Below are positions 1 to 11,635 of a stretch of 64,000 nt of DNA, piece after piece (within the stretch, counting starts at the first letter, position 1; every line of letters begins with the position of its first letter). The DNA is from Mytilus californianus (Eukaryota > Mollusca > Bivalvia > Mytilida > Mytilidae). Made by a program: the position numbers and the translations under genes. The stretch spans positions 76,074,339-76,138,338 of the forward strand of contig NW_026262734.1 of assembly GCF_021869535.1 (NCBI RefSeq). Direction: 5' to 3'. Under the pieces are notes generated by a model. The model saw only the letters and a list, made by a program, of their open reading frames with translations. It was not told the origin of the DNA and did not search any database.

Positions 1-650
1 GCCATTAAGTAATTACACATGACAGTGATGTCCAAATAAAATAATCTGATATTTATATGATATATTTTGTCTGAATTGAGTTTAATATCAAACTTGTCTT
101 CTATACAGAAACTTCCATCATATTTAAAACAAAAATTGACACCATTTTCTATGTACATAACACATGTTTCTGGAATAAGATTCCTCAGTACTACTCTAGG
201 CCACAAGTTTTGAAAGTCCAAAGTGTATAACTTACCTAATGTATAAACCCATACATAATTCATAATTCAAACTTTCTACCATCTTAATGTCAGATTAGAA
301 TAAAATATAGTCAAAATTCATTGACATACTAGATGACTTAAATACACAACTCCCTCAGTCAAGTAACCAGATGAACATTAAATAGTTTTCAATTTTTGAG
401 AGTAAGGCATATTAAAACTGAAAGAGAAACTGATACTTGTCAATTTAATTGTTTGTGTTATAAATGTAAACAAAATATATAAATCTAACATTTCATTTAT
501 TTATCAATAATTTAATTTTGGATGTAACGCGTCTTCTGATTGGCTGACGTTGTTTTGTTTATCAGCTCATAGACATAATTTTGTCATGTGACCGTGACGT
601 CATCAACGTTTTTTCATGGTTTACTCAGGTTTAAAATGGAATTTAGAATT
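1..650. other. AT-rich noncoding DNA, no gene seen
   Basis: No coding exon, RNA gene or clear repeat is recognised here. If the MRM3-like gene has upstream exons they are not visible in this stretch or lie before the window. Confidence 0.5.
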
Positions 651-819
651 AAATTATAAGAAATGACTGTAATATTTTTTCTGTCTATTCGAAATAACAT
701 AAAAAATGTGGTGCACACTTTAAAATAACCCGCTACACGGGTTATTCAGTGTGCAACACATTTTTGATGTAATTTTTTCATAGACAGAAAAAATATTACA
801 GTCATTCCTTAATTATAAT
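651..819. mobile_element. Hairpin-type MITE, about 170 bp
   Basis: The left half, starting around AAATGACTGTAATATT and a run of T then CTGTCTAT, returns as its reverse complement at the right end (ATAGACAG then AATATTACAGTCATT). The centre has ACCCGCTACACGGGT. The whole unit can fold into one imperfect hairpin. No coding capacity. A foldback-type non-autonomous DNA element is the simplest reading; the family is not identified. Confidence 0.7.
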
Positions 820-995
820 ATACAGTTATCATATGATATAAATCATTTAGTTGAGGCTAAATTAGGGATTAACATTCCCATTAGCAAGGGAGATAATCCA
901 CTAAGATCTTGCACAGTGATGTGTGATATTTGCACCATCATACATATGTTTACTGATAGAAATAAAGGGGAATATTTATCAATCTATTTTTCAAA

Positions 996-1080
996 CCTAA
1001 CTGGTGCTCAAGTTTTACTTAGAAGAATGCTTTGTTCTCGTCACCTTAAAGTAGGACTCATGTCTGTTGTTCAGAATTGT
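996..1080 (+). repeat. Dispersed repeat, copy 1 of 2
   Basis: The segment with CTGGTGCTCAAGTTTTACTTAG and AGAATGCTTTGTTCTCG is closely matched at 2303-2372. The two copies flank the MRM3-like exon in the same orientation. No function is evident. Confidence 0.6.
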
Positions 1081-1384
1081 ATATCATATTAAATAAGATA
1101 ATTTTCTATTTACCGTGGGTTCATTATAGTTCATGGGTCAAGTTTGTAACGGCATAAAGAACAAGAGATGATGAACAAGTCACTTTTCATCATATTTAAT
1201 TATTTCACAACTAAATTAAAGCATAGAATTTTCTGTAATTCATGTAATTGGTAGCAATAAAATTTATGATTTCATGATGTCATGAATGATCATTTAATTT
1301 TTAAAAGACAAACTAAGTGCTTTGTCTATCCAAAGAATAGAGGACTAAAAGAAATGTACATTTATTCAATGTTAATCTTTTTAG

Positions 1385-1956
1385 GATGTGTAGATATATG
1401 GAATTCCAAAGTTCTACGCTCAGGAGCTGGAGGACATTTTAGGATACCAATCATAAACAATTTGTCATGGGACAATGTCATTAATTATATCCCAAACAAA
1501 TCCACAGTTTTTATTGCTGACACAAGGCGTCCAACAGATTGGTCATTAGATGACATCACAAAACCACTCTATGATGGGATAGATGAAGACTCTCAAGATG
1601 AAAAAAAATCATTAGTATCTTCTGAAGAGGAAATTGGTGATACTCATATGTCAAAAAGACAAGAACTTGAAATGTACAAAAGACTACCTCTGAATGTTTC
1701 TCTTTACACAGAAGTTGATTTTACATCAGGTGATCATACTGTGTTGATTGTAGGAGGAGAAATGAGTGGGTTTAGTGTACAAGCTCGTAAAATTACACAT
1801 GACAATGATGGACAGTGTGTTATGTTGCCAATGGCAACAGGGATTAACTCCCTTAACTCATCAGTTACTGCTAGCATTTTATTGTATGAAATTCATAAGC
1901 AGTATACAATGAAAGACAGGAACAATGATGGTGTGGAGAATAAAAAGTCATATTAA
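1385..1956 (+). CDS. MRM3: Mitochondrial rRNA 2'-O-methyltransferase MRM3-like, terminal exon
   Basis: Last coding exon of a SpoU/TrmH-family methyltransferase resembling animal MRM3 (RNMTL1). In vertebrates this enzyme 2'-O-methylates a guanosine (Gm1370) in the A-loop of mitochondrial large-subunit rRNA. The exon opens after a T-rich acceptor (TTTTTAG at 1378-1384) with GCVDIWNSKVLRSGAGGHFR, matching the family segment before PIINNLSW. It ends with the SAM-binding knot motifs: IVGGEMSGFS, then LPMATGINSLNSS and ILLYE before the TAA at 1954-1956. About 190 residues are encoded here. The acidic stretch DEDSQDEKK sits where the family has a variable loop. The first base of the Gly codon must come from an upstream exon, which is not seen in 1-1384. 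An open frame continues upstream of the acceptor but does not resemble the family, so it is taken as intron. Confidence 0.8.
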
Positions 1957-2302
1957 AAAAACTCTTCAAAGATACCAGCCTTATAATTTTGTAAGCCAGA
2001 CGTGTATTTCGTCTACAAAAGATTTATCAGTGACACTCAAATCAAAAAAGTTCAAAGGCCATATAAAATACCAAGTTAAAGCTAGAGCATTGAAGGCCAA
2101 AAATTCCTAAAGGTTGTGCCAAATACAGCTAAAGTAATCTATTCCTGGGGTAGAAAATTCTTAGAATTGAATTTGTTTATATATGCTAGATTTTTAATGT
2201 TTAAACATAAAAGAAAAAGGATATAAAAGGGAGGTTATATTATTATTTAGAAAATCACATCTGGTAAAGTTCTACAAAGAATATTCCTAATTTTTTTTTA
2301 AA

Positions 2303-2372
2303 CTTACCTGGTGCTCAACTGTTACCTAGTAGAATGCTCTGTACTCTTCACCTTAACGTAGGGCTCATTCTA
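2303..2372 (+). repeat. Dispersed repeat, copy 2 of 2
   Basis: Matches 996-1080 (CTGGTGCTCAACTGTTACCTAG, AGAATGCTCTGTACTC, CACCTTAACGTAGG) with scattered differences. Confidence 0.6.
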
Positions 2373-2409
2373 TTGAGTCACTTGTGTGAAGAATTTGCCT
2401 GTCTTTCTA

Positions 2410-2600
2410 TTGACTCCCTCAGTGGTTCTGTGCTAGCCTGATTGCCCTTAATGCGAAAGGTTGTGTGTCAGAACCCCATCAAAGTCAATCAAAAGACTTG
2501 AAATTTGGTATTTGCTGCTTTTCCACTAAGCATGCAGCATTTTGGAGTAAGAGCAAAGACTGGTTGACTTGATGCCAGAATAAAGTGTCTGGGTATGTCT
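2410..2600 (+). repeat. Putative tRNA-derived SINE, copy 1
   Basis: A segment with a degenerate box A-like start (TGGTTCTGTGCTAGC) and a box B-like GTGTGTCAGAACCCC, followed by TTGGTATTTGCTGCTTTTCC. The last part recurs in reverse complement at 42295-42345. The SINE call rests on the polymerase III box resemblance and on the repetition. Confidence 0.45.
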
Positions 2601-2976
2601 ATCACGTTGAAAATCTGGATCAGCATGTCCTTCTAGGTTGACATGTCTTCCTGTGAACTCTTACCTTACCCAGTCTAGTACAAGGCAGGGTTTATATTCA
2701 TATCACATTATCGTGTTCTCATTAAACATTAAACATCTATTGCTTTTCTTTTCTCTGGTGTAAAAAGCTTTACTTGCTCCTTCTGGATTCCAAAAATACT
2801 CTGTGATTTTCTGTTTTATTGTTAAGAAATTAACAGGCAAAAAGTATTAAGGTTATTAAGAAACAAAAACAAAAGTTGGTAGATGGTTTCTCTTATATTA
2901 TTGGTTTGTCTTGTATTTGTTTATATATATGGTATATTTATATTACAATATAAAAAATGTTATAATCCTGAATATA

Positions 2977-3300
2977 TAAAAATAAGAAGATGTGGTATGA
3001 TTGCCCATGCGACAACTCTCCACAAGAGAGAAAATGACACAGAAATTAACAACTATAGGTATGGCCTCCAACAATGAGCAAAGCCCATACAGCATAGTCA
3101 GCTATAAAAGGCCCCGAAATGACAAACGTAAAACAATTCAAACAAGAAAACTAACATCCTGATTCATGTACAAAATAATGAACGAAAAACAAATATGATA
3201 TACAGCAACAAACGACAACCACTGAATTACAGGCTCCTTACTTGGGACAGGCACATACAGAATGTGGCAGGGTTAAACATGTTAGCATGTAATGATTGTC
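2977..3300 (+). repeat. Dispersed mussel repeat (AAGATGTGGTA family), copy 1
   Basis: Starts near AAGAAGATGTGGTATGATTG, runs through GACAACTCTCCAC, AATGAGCAAAGCCCATAC and GACAACCACTGAATTACAGG, and ends near GGGTTAAACATG. Related copies lie at 9786, 20467, 24806, 33834 and 39228. In reverse orientation, pieces match the tail of the element at 63342-64000, so this family is probably the 3' part of a retroelement or a dependent short element. Confidence 0.75.
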
Positions 3301-3639
3301 TCATGTATATGCAGCCATCAATAAAAAAATCAAAACAGATACTTGCCTGTGATGCCATACATAGGATATATAGATAAATGGGTACAACGAACAAATTCTT
3401 ATTTTATGGGAGTTATGAGATTTTGAATTTTTTTTTAATATTTAATCAATGACATCTTGTGAATGCATCTTCTTTGAGTCCATTTTACAGAAAGCTCTCA
3501 TACTTAGTATTGTTTGCCATCATGTGCAGTTGACTATATTATATCAGCATTTTCATTCGACCATTTTTACAGGAGTTAAATGGACTTTTGACCTTTTTTA
3601 ATTTTTGTCGAGCCTGCAACTTCTGTCGCAGAAAGCTCG

Positions 3640-3836
3640 ATATAGGGATAGTGATCTGTAATGTATTGAAATTGTTTATCTAAGGTCACTACAGAACTTA
3701 ATTACTTTAACAGATGCAGACCGTTATAATCGCGTCTTATCATGTGTGTAACTTGTATTAGTTTATCAGTTGTATTAAAACCATGAAACTGCAGACGACT
3801 TTATTACCTCTCTAGCAATTAGTAGCTATTTTATAA
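3640..3836 (+). repeat. Putative Ty3/Gypsy 5' LTR region and primer-binding site
   Basis: The sequence between a CGAGCCTGCAACTTCTGTCG segment and TAATGGCGACGAGAC (3834-3848) sits just upstream of a gag frame. The TGGCGACGAGA at 3837 fits the usual place of a primer-binding site. No second LTR copy is present, so the limits are approximate. Confidence 0.4.
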
Positions 3837-3904
3837 TGGCGACGAGACAAATTGGATTAACAAATGAACAATTGGATTAATTAATAGTATTGATTAGTTC
3901 CATA

Positions 3905-4369
3905 ATGGCATCGGCACTACCTGTGTTTCCACCTTTCAGTGTACATGAAAGTGCAGCTGATCAGCGCTGGAAAAAATGGACAAAACGACTTCAAAATTTA
4001 CTTGTTGGAATGAATATCAAGGATAAAGTGAGACAAAGAGCGTTACTTTTGCATTACGCAGGGGAAGAAGTAAATGACATTTTCGATACCTTACAAGAAA
4101 CTGGAGAGGATTACGATACAGCACTTACGAAGCTTACCGAATATTTTGCACCGAAGAAAAACGTTGAATACGAAATATATAAATTCCGTCAGGCAAAGCA
4201 AGAAACAAATGAAACAATGGATGCATTTCATACAAAGTTAAGACAATTATCCGTCAACTGTGAATTTAATGATGACAATCGGGAAGTAAAATCTCAAATC
4301 GTTCAAGGTTGTTCATCTTCAAGACTGAGGAGAAAAGCTTTAAGAGAAGATATGACTTTGGAACAATAA
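3905..4369 (+). pseudogene. Truncated Ty3/Gypsy retrotransposon gag-like ORF
   Basis: The product resembles the N-terminal Gag segment of metazoan Ty3/Gypsy elements. Visible family features are the aromatic/proline start (ALPVFPPFSVHES), WKKWTKRLQNLL, then RQRALLLHYAGEEVNDIFDT, APKKNVEYEIYKFRQAKQE and VKSQIVQGCSSSRLRRKAL. The start at ATG 3905 is preferred; the open frame begins earlier at 3890 with a non-ATG codon. The frame stops with TLEQ at 4369, where related Gag proteins continue. A poly-G run and an assembly gap follow immediately. No zinc knuckle, protease, RT or integrase is seen, so this is a 5' remnant. Confidence 0.75.
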
Positions 4370-4391
4370 GGGGACGACCATTTGATATTCT

Positions 4392-4393
<2 letters not shown>

Positions 4394-4441
<48 letters not shown>

Positions 4442-4448
4442 GGGGGGG
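4394..4448 (+). repeat. G homopolymer, about 50-60 bp
   Basis: An almost pure G run follows GATATTCTGG and is broken only by one A near 4441. It sits between a truncated gag frame and an N gap. It may be a real G-tract or a sequencing or assembly artefact at a breakpoint. Confidence 0.9.
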
Positions 4449-4502
4449 CCAGGAGGATTTGTTTTGGATCGGTTATTTTTGTAAACTAAGAGGACAGATT
4501 AT

Positions 4503-4603
4503 NNNNNNNNNNNNNNNNNNNNNNNNNNNNNNNNNNNNNNNNNNNNNNNNNNNNNNNNNNNNNNNNNNNNNNNNNNNNNNNNNNNNNNNNNNNNNNNNNN
4601 NNN
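4503..4603. other. Assembly gap (run of N)
   Basis: About 101 undetermined bases. Reading frames that cross it are meaningless. Confidence 0.99.
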
Positions 4604-5045
4604 GAAAATCACAGTTATACAGACTTTTTTTTCTAAAGGCCTTCATTGATATTGGGCTGATTTTTGGTATGTGAGTTAACCATGATGAGTTACAGATCAA
4701 GTTTGAGTTTTGTCCTGCTCTACTATTTTTGCAGAAATTACGGGCTTTGGACTTCGATAAATTGTTGAAAATCACAGTTATACAGGTTTTTTTCTAAACG
4801 CCTTCAGATATTGGGCTGATTTCTGGTATGTGAGTTAACCATGATGAGTTACAGATCAAGTTTATGTTTAGTTCCGCTTTGCTAATTTTCCCCAAAATTA
4901 CAGGCTTTGAACTTTGATAAATGGTCGAAAATCACAGTTAAATGGAGTTTTTTAAAGCCTGAAGATTTTGAGCAGAATTTTGATATGTGAGACTACCATC
5001 ATGTTTGTGTTCACATGTGTTGTTGAAATTGCAGATTTTTCAACT
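4604..5045 (+). repeat. Tandem repeat, about 160-bp unit, nearly three copies
   Basis: GAAAATCACAGTTATACAG recurs at 4604, 4767 and, diverged, 4927. Each is followed by ATTGGGCTGATTT, GTGAGTTAACCATGATGAG and TACAGATCAAGTTT. The GAGTTACAGATCAAG motif is also typical of the repeats at 50301 and 53906. The left end is lost in the gap. Confidence 0.8.
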
Positions 5046-5239
5046 TTTTGAGACGGGGCCATTTGTGTCGTTTGGACAAATCTAGTCTTTTTTTGCAACA
5101 TGTTTTTTTATCAACACAACCAAAACATTTCAAAATTAAATATACACATTTGACATTCATAATTATCAATTATTTTCAAATTTACATTAAATAATTAAAT
5201 AACTTTAGTATAAGTAAATAGAAATGTATGAAATTTGAA

Positions 5240-6480
5240 CACAAGGTTTATAACCACACAAGAAAGGTTGGGGTTGATTTAAGGGGTTGTGGTCCCAACA
5301 GTTTAGGTATTTAAGGAGGCAAAAAGGGGCCCAAAAAAACATTTTTCTAGTTTCCAGACAATAACTTGTGGAACATTGTATGGATCTCTCTGAAATTATA
5401 CCACGATTTTCCATTCCTCAAAAGGATGGTTAGGATTGGCTTTTGAGGGTTATAGCTTAAACCAATTAGGAATTAGGGGGAAAACAATGATTTCCTGTTT
5501 GATGGACTATTACTTATTTAAGTACATGAATGTTACGTTTGAATTACATCCCTTACACTACTTTTAAATCATGTATAACGAAATGTATTGTCTTGAGGTG
5601 ATTTGCTGCCAATTTGTTTTTAGAAAAAAGTAAAATCACAAAAATACTAAACTCTGAGAAAAATTCAAAACGGAAAGTCTCTAATCAAATGGCAAAATCA
5701 AAAGCACAAACACATCAAATGAATGGATAACAACTATCATATTCTGACTTGGTACAGGCACTTTCTTATGTAGAAAATGGTGGATTGAGCCTGCTTTTAT
5801 AACTAGCTAAACCTCTCACTTGTATGACAGTCACATCAAATTCCATTATATTGACAACGATGTGTGAACAAATCAAACAGACATAACAGGTGAAAATGTC
5901 AAAAATACAGCCATCAAGAGAGAACTAACTGTTTTAAAAAAGAATTTTAGGATGTATTTAAATGGGTAATTATGGTTGCAAATTCTATTTGGAATTTTAA
6001 ATTTTAAATTTTAGATTACAGAAATTTCAGAAATTAAAAAGACATTTTCTTTAAATATAATTTATTTTTGCCAAAAAAAAGGGGAGGTGTCAATAAACAA
6101 CAGCATAATAGTGTATTGCACAAGAGCAAAAAAAAATGAGGGGTCAATACGCAACAGCATAGTGTATTGCACAAAAGCAAAGCTTAAGGGGTGCATTTTT
6201 TGGGGTAGGGGGGTCAATTTGCAACAGCATAGTGTATTGCATATAAGCCAAAAAAATTAATATAAATTGAAACATAACCAATTCTAAGTTCCTTGACTAC
6301 AGTTATTCTCTGTCAGAATCCTATTATGTGTCAAATATTTAATTACAATCCATATTCAGACCCAAGCGCGAATATTGTTTCCATTTTTGCCCCAACTGTT
6401 TATGGTAGGACCTCCGCAGTTGTATCTAGCTGCGCTCGGCGAAGCAATTTATTATTTTTGAAATGTTTTGTAGGAATTCT
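5240..6480 (+). repeat. Composite dispersed repeat, copy 1 (ACAGCATAGTGTATTGCA family)
   Basis: The left part has the CCAGACAATAACTTGTGGAAC / ATACCACAAG-type units. The right part has three ACAGCATAGTGTATTGCA units (about 6100-6245), then GTGTCAAATATTTAATTACA and CCGCAGTTGTATCTAGCTGC. The same order is seen at 8490-9725 and 31022-31910, and in part at 35365 and 62450. No convincing ORF. Confidence 0.65.
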
Positions 6481-6866
6481 GCTTCACAGAAATACAAAAC
6501 AAGTCGGTCATTAGGGATGACCAATAAGTACCCATAAGTGAGACTATAAAACATAACAAGGTTGAGAAAATTAAATTTAATTGGTACATTATAAACCTAT
6601 AATAATGTAAACTCTGTACAGCTTTTTACCAACGAACAAATAAAAGGCGTATACAATTCATGTAAACAATTTAAGACATGCAAATAAAATAAAATGCATA
6701 TCAATGTGAAAGCATTATTAAGTGAAACAAGATGTCACAGTGCTCATGATTATAAGCAACACTGAAAAAAGCACAGTTAAATTGAGCGCAGAGCCGGAAT
6801 ATAAAAGTAAAAACAAAGCAAAGGAGAAAAATATAAGGTAACGATGATAAAAGTATGTATGCAGTA

Positions 6867-7018
6867 CCAGTGCAGATCCAGAAATTTTGATAAAGGGGGT
6901 AGTAGTGGCCAAGAGGGGGCCCACTCCAGTCATGCTTCAATGACCCCTTAATAACTTAGTCAGACAAATTTTCCTACAAAGGGGACCGGGACCCCTGTCC
7001 CCCACTTAATACGCCTCT
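6867..7018. mobile_element. Possible short hAT-like MITE remnant
   Basis: A segment with CAGTGCAGATCCAGAAATTT at one end and TACGCCTCTGA at the other encloses G-rich GGGGGCCC and C-rich CCCCTGTCCCCC tracts. This resembles non-autonomous hAT ends. No clear target duplication was found. Confidence 0.35.
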
Positions 7019-7589
7019 GAGTACAAGTCATATTTTATGCCCATTATAGAATGACACGATTTCCCCGCTATAAATAACATTATCTTTAGTTTAGAATAAA
7101 CAGTGTTTTCACAAGGTTCAGTTACAATTCATATTACATATAGATTTTTCTTTTAAATAATCATAACAGATATAAGTTTTAAGAATGTTCTAGTTTACGA
7201 AAACAGGTTTGGTATTTGAATGTTAAATAAAACTATTATTATAATAATTTCCCAAAATAAAACCTTCCTCATTCAAAATATCTCTGATCATTGGCTATCG
7301 AACGGAGCAACTGGAGTACTTCTGTTTATTAAACAAAACCAACCGGAAGTTAGGTTGTTGTCGTGACTTTTCTACCAAAGTGCAATATTGTTGTGTGATT
7401 TTACTTTATTCACGTGCTTTAGATAGATGACAACACAAATTACTATCAAGATAGATAAACAGAAGTTAAATTTAATTTACAATTTCAGTATTCAAATATT
7501 GTATGCTTTGTCATTACATAATTCAACCGACTTGATCTACAACAACCTTTTATCGGGAACCAGGTTCTGTATAAACCAACATCCTACAG

Positions 7590-7895
7590 ACACTTGGCTG
7601 GCCAACACTAGCAAAACGCAGACAAGGAGTCAGGCTCATACTCCTGTATAAGATCCTGCATGGAGAAGCATCAGTCATTATCCCAGATTACATCAGGAGA
7701 CCAACTCTAACAACCAGACTATAGTCAATACCACAGGCACAGAGACCGGTTTTCCAGAGTCAGCACTTCAACGGATGCCTATAAATACAGTTGCATCCCC
7801 AGAACAAATTTTTGACTGGAACCAATTACATGAAAGTGCCATCCAAGCCCCCACAACAGACGCCTTCCGGGTCTGTGTGTGACAGTTCCTGGCGT
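7590..7895 (+). pseudogene. Decayed C-terminal fragment of a LINE reverse transcriptase
   Basis: Translation gives LGWPTLAKRRQGVRLILLYK, then PDYIRRP, then, after a stop and a frame change, PRT, FDWNQLHESAIQAP and TDAFRVCV. This order (W-L-RR-R-YKI, P-Y, PRT-x-x-DWN-L) is typical of the extreme C-terminus of animal non-LTR retrotransposon polyproteins. It is interrupted by at least one stop and one frameshift, so it is a dead fragment. Confidence 0.65.
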
Positions 7896-8334
7896 AACTA
7901 TTGATACCTGATTTTAACCCTGTATAGTTGTTGCAAACTCACATAATTTTATTTGATTTTGTTCCTGTAAATACACAAGTTTTTGTTTCTTTTTAACTTG
8001 GCGAGTACTGGTTGACACACCCGCACAGTATATCTGTGTTATGGAAATTTCAACTGCAGATTAACCACAAAATATAGAAGAAGAAGTACAATAAACACTA
8101 GACAACAGGAATGACAGGATATATCTTTTGGGGGGTAAATGGTTAAAACTAGATATAAACAGATTAACTTACTAATGTTCTATTATATACTGGTAAAGTA
8201 CTAGGGTATCAGGTTGTTCTGGCCCAAAATCAATCTGGCCCCAAAACAATTTGGTTAATAATACACTGTGACCAATATTTACGACGGAAGCTCGATCAAA
8301 TGTCGACAGCCCATTTATGGTATTCAACAGCTCA

Positions 8335-8440
8335 TTGGTCAGAGTTCTAGTCAAATCAGTATCCGGTCAAATCGGCACCCGTTATAGTCAAATCAGCACC
8401 TAGTCAAATTGGCACCTAGTTAAATGGCACCTGATGTAGT
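8335..8440 (+). repeat. Short tandem repeat, about 20-bp units (GTCAAATCGGCACC)
   Basis: GTCAAATCAGTATCCG, GTCAAATCGGCACCCG, GTCAAATCAGCACCTA, GTCAAATTGGCACCTA and GTTAAATGGCACCTG follow one another with small spacing changes. Confidence 0.75.
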
Positions 8441-8489
8441 CTTTAGGCACACATGATAAATATATTTAACTGCAAACATTTTTTTTGGA

Positions 8490-9725
8490 CTGTATAATGG
8501 TATGATGTCGTCGTCTGCGTTGTCCGATAACACATTTGGTTTCTGGACAATAACTTTAGTTTACATGAATGGATCTCTTTGAAATTTAATAAGAAGGTTC
8601 AATACCACAAAAGAAAGGTTGGTGTAGATGGTCCCTCCGGTTTAGTAATAAGAGGCCCAAAAAGGCCCCAAAACAAGCATTTTTCTACTTTCAGGATAAT
8701 AACTTGTGTATAAGTATTTCAATTGCTCTGAAATTGTACCATAATGTTTAATACCACAAGTAAAAGGTTTGGATTCATTTTGCGGTCTATGGTGTCAACA
8801 GTTAAGAATTAAGGGCCCAAAAGGGGCCAAAAACAAGCATTTTTGTAGTTTCTGGACAATAACTTGTGTGTAAGTGTATAGATCTCTCTTATATTGTACC
8901 ACAAAGTTCCATATCACAAAAAGGGAGACTTAGATTGAGTTTGGGCGTTATTGTCCCATTCATGCAAGAATTAGGGGCCATAAAAGGGCCAAAAATAAGC
9001 ATTTTTCTAGTTTCCAGACAATAACTTGTTGTAGTTTACAGTCAATAACTTGTGTTTACGTGTATAAATCTCTCTGAAATTATACCACAAGATTCCATAC
9101 TACAAAGGGATAGTTATTGGGGTTATGGCTTAAATCATTTAGCAATAAGGGGCCAAAAAAAGGGGGAAAACAAGTGTTTTTCTGGTTAAAGGACAATTTA
9201 GAAAATTTAAAAGCTGTGTTAGGGAGGTAATCCAATTCAAATTTAAAGAATACTGTTATATATATGTTTGATTACCTCCCTTACACTGTTTGAAAATTAT
9301 GTATTAAGAAATGATGATTGTCTTGAGATGATAAGCTGTAATTTTTTTTTTTTAGAAGTAATACTATTCATTTATATTAATTTTAACCATGACTATGTCA
9401 TTTTATATTTTTATATATTACGATGTATTTATTAAATGAGTAGTTATTGTTAAAAAAGGGGGGGGGGGGGGGGGGGGGGTACAATTTTTCTCATTTCAGA
9501 TTTCTTTAAATATTTTTTTTTGAGGGGATTAATATTCAACAGCATAGTGTATTTTTTTAAAGTTCATTAGACTACCAGAAACCTATGCTGTGTCAACTAT
9601 TTAATCACAATCCAAATTCAGAGCTGTATCAAGCTTGAATGTTGTGTCCATACTTGTCCCAACTGTTCAGGGTTCGACCTCTGCAGTCGTATAAAGCTGC
9701 ACCCTGAGGAGCATCTGGTTACTTT
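8490..9725 (+). repeat. Composite dispersed repeat, copy 2
   Basis: Begins near ATAATGGTATGATGTCGTCG. It carries four or more units of about 120-150 bp built on GGACAATAACTTGTG, ATACCACAAAAG and AAGCATTTTTCTAGTTTC, then AACAGCATAGTGTATTT, and ends with TTCGACCTCTGCAGTCG. Same architecture as copies 1 and 3. A run of G (about 9460-9479) lies inside. Confidence 0.75.
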
Positions 9726-9785
9726 ATGTTTACATTAATATTTGAAGATTTGAACAAATCAAAGGGGAAACCAGGCATTATCTTG

Positions 9786-9915
9786 CATAATATGAAAAAG
9801 AAGATGTGGTACGATTGCCAATGAGACAACGAGCCACAAGAGACCAAATGACACAGAAATTAACAGCTACGGGTCACCTTACGACCTTTAACAATGAGCA
9901 AAGCCAATACATATA
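9786..9915 (+). repeat. AAGATGTGGTA-family repeat, copy 2 (short)
   Basis: AAGAAGATGTGGTACGATTG, GAGACAACGAGCCACAAG and AATGAGCAAAGCCAATAC match the first third of the 2977-3300 copy. It is truncated after about 130 bp. Confidence 0.75.
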
Positions 9916-11053
9916 AGTTCTTTCAGTAATTTAACATGGCCTAAATACCTGTGCTTACCATGATAAAAAGTTGAATAATGGAGATAAAGGGTATAATATA
10001 TATCAATGAGACAGCAACTTAATGACACAAAAAGTAAGAAGACATTTAAATATCAACACCAAAGCATCAAAGTCCATTTGGATTGTATCTAAAAACCACA
10101 GGGTTAAGATTTTAAATACCTGGTTAAACTGTTGTATAACATTTCAAATACTGTTAATACAGAAATTATTGTATGGTTTTTATATTGTGAATGACATGTT
10201 TTTTTTTACTGACCCTGGTTATCCATGAGGGTCTTTCATGGTCGTAAATGTGAATAATGTATCTGGGTGGGTATCACCAGGTGTATATGTATACACAATA
10301 TATTGTGAGATGAAGCATAGCCAGACAACTGCCAGGGGCGTAGCTAAGTATCCAATAAACTGTAGGCACAAATTGCGGCAGGGGGTCTGGGGCCGCATAA
10401 GGCCCCTGGTAAGGGGTTCTGGGGGCATAGCCCTCCGACGGAAAACGGTTTTCAGCATTTAAGTTGCAAAATTTTGTGTACAAAAAAACATAAAAAAACG
10501 TCATTTTATCATGATAATATACATGAAAACAATGTCGAAAAAATAAACATAATTCTACAATTACATCTGACTGATGAATTAACCGGCAGTACAATCGGAA
10601 ATATAAAAAAAAACAATATTTCCAATATGCATTGCCCAGCGTGGATCAGCGTAGCCCTTTATTAAGCAGCACAACTTGTTTCTGATTGAGTATAATTGAT
10701 ATATACGTCAATTGATAGTACATATTGACGATCCTTCATTAAAAAAAAAAAAATAGGCACGTAAACACTGAGACTACTACATAATAATACTAACTTTTGG
10801 AATACGGTGCATCGACCATTCATATTTTGATTCTTAAACCTTCACCCTCCCCCGGCCACACAAACACATACACACACACAGTCAATACGTCATGCAGAAG
10901 TTCTGTTCTGTTCATACTACCGGTGTCTAACAAAATTCAAGAAATTCATATTTTCTTATATCATGTACTGTAAAATCCCTACCTGCTTAGGAATATGAAT
11001 AATTATCATCATTACATGTAGATCTGAGAGTACTCGAAGTTACTGAAAGCTAG

Positions 11054-11226
<173 letters not shown>

Positions 11227-11635
11227 AGACGTCCAGTGGCAAATATTCATGCATGTTCAGGACTAAAACGGATAGAGGTCGTCCAGGATGAAAGTCTGGA
11301 AATTTGGAAATGCCATGCATTGGAAAATGAGGGTTTATTAAATAGGAACAGAAATTTGCCTTTCAGTAGATGACTACTAACCCCTCAAAGAGTTGTTTCA
11401 AGTGTCTTAACGTGCAGAGAGCATGGCATTCTCTCTTCACTAGGCATCAGATTGAACTTGGGCCAACAACAACTAATTAAAAAAAATCATTATCTAAGTT
11501 GAGGTTCATTCAAGTATTTGTTGATTGAAGTGAATGATCTGAACCAAAGTTCTAGTTTATAGTTTCTATATTAGGTGGAATATAATGACATACAGTTCCA
11601 ATACGCCACTGATTCAATAAGGATGATAGACTAGA

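Noticed and set aside
1925-2110. 61-codon frame overlapping the end of the MRM3-like exon
   Set aside because: It overlaps the real exon in another frame and shows no family features; likely 3' UTR.
4309-4775. Glycine-run frame and frames containing X
   Set aside because: They cross the G homopolymer and the N gap.
7427-7651. 74-codon frame starting at 7427
   Set aside because: Its end overlaps the LINE fragment in the wrong frame; no recognisable domain.
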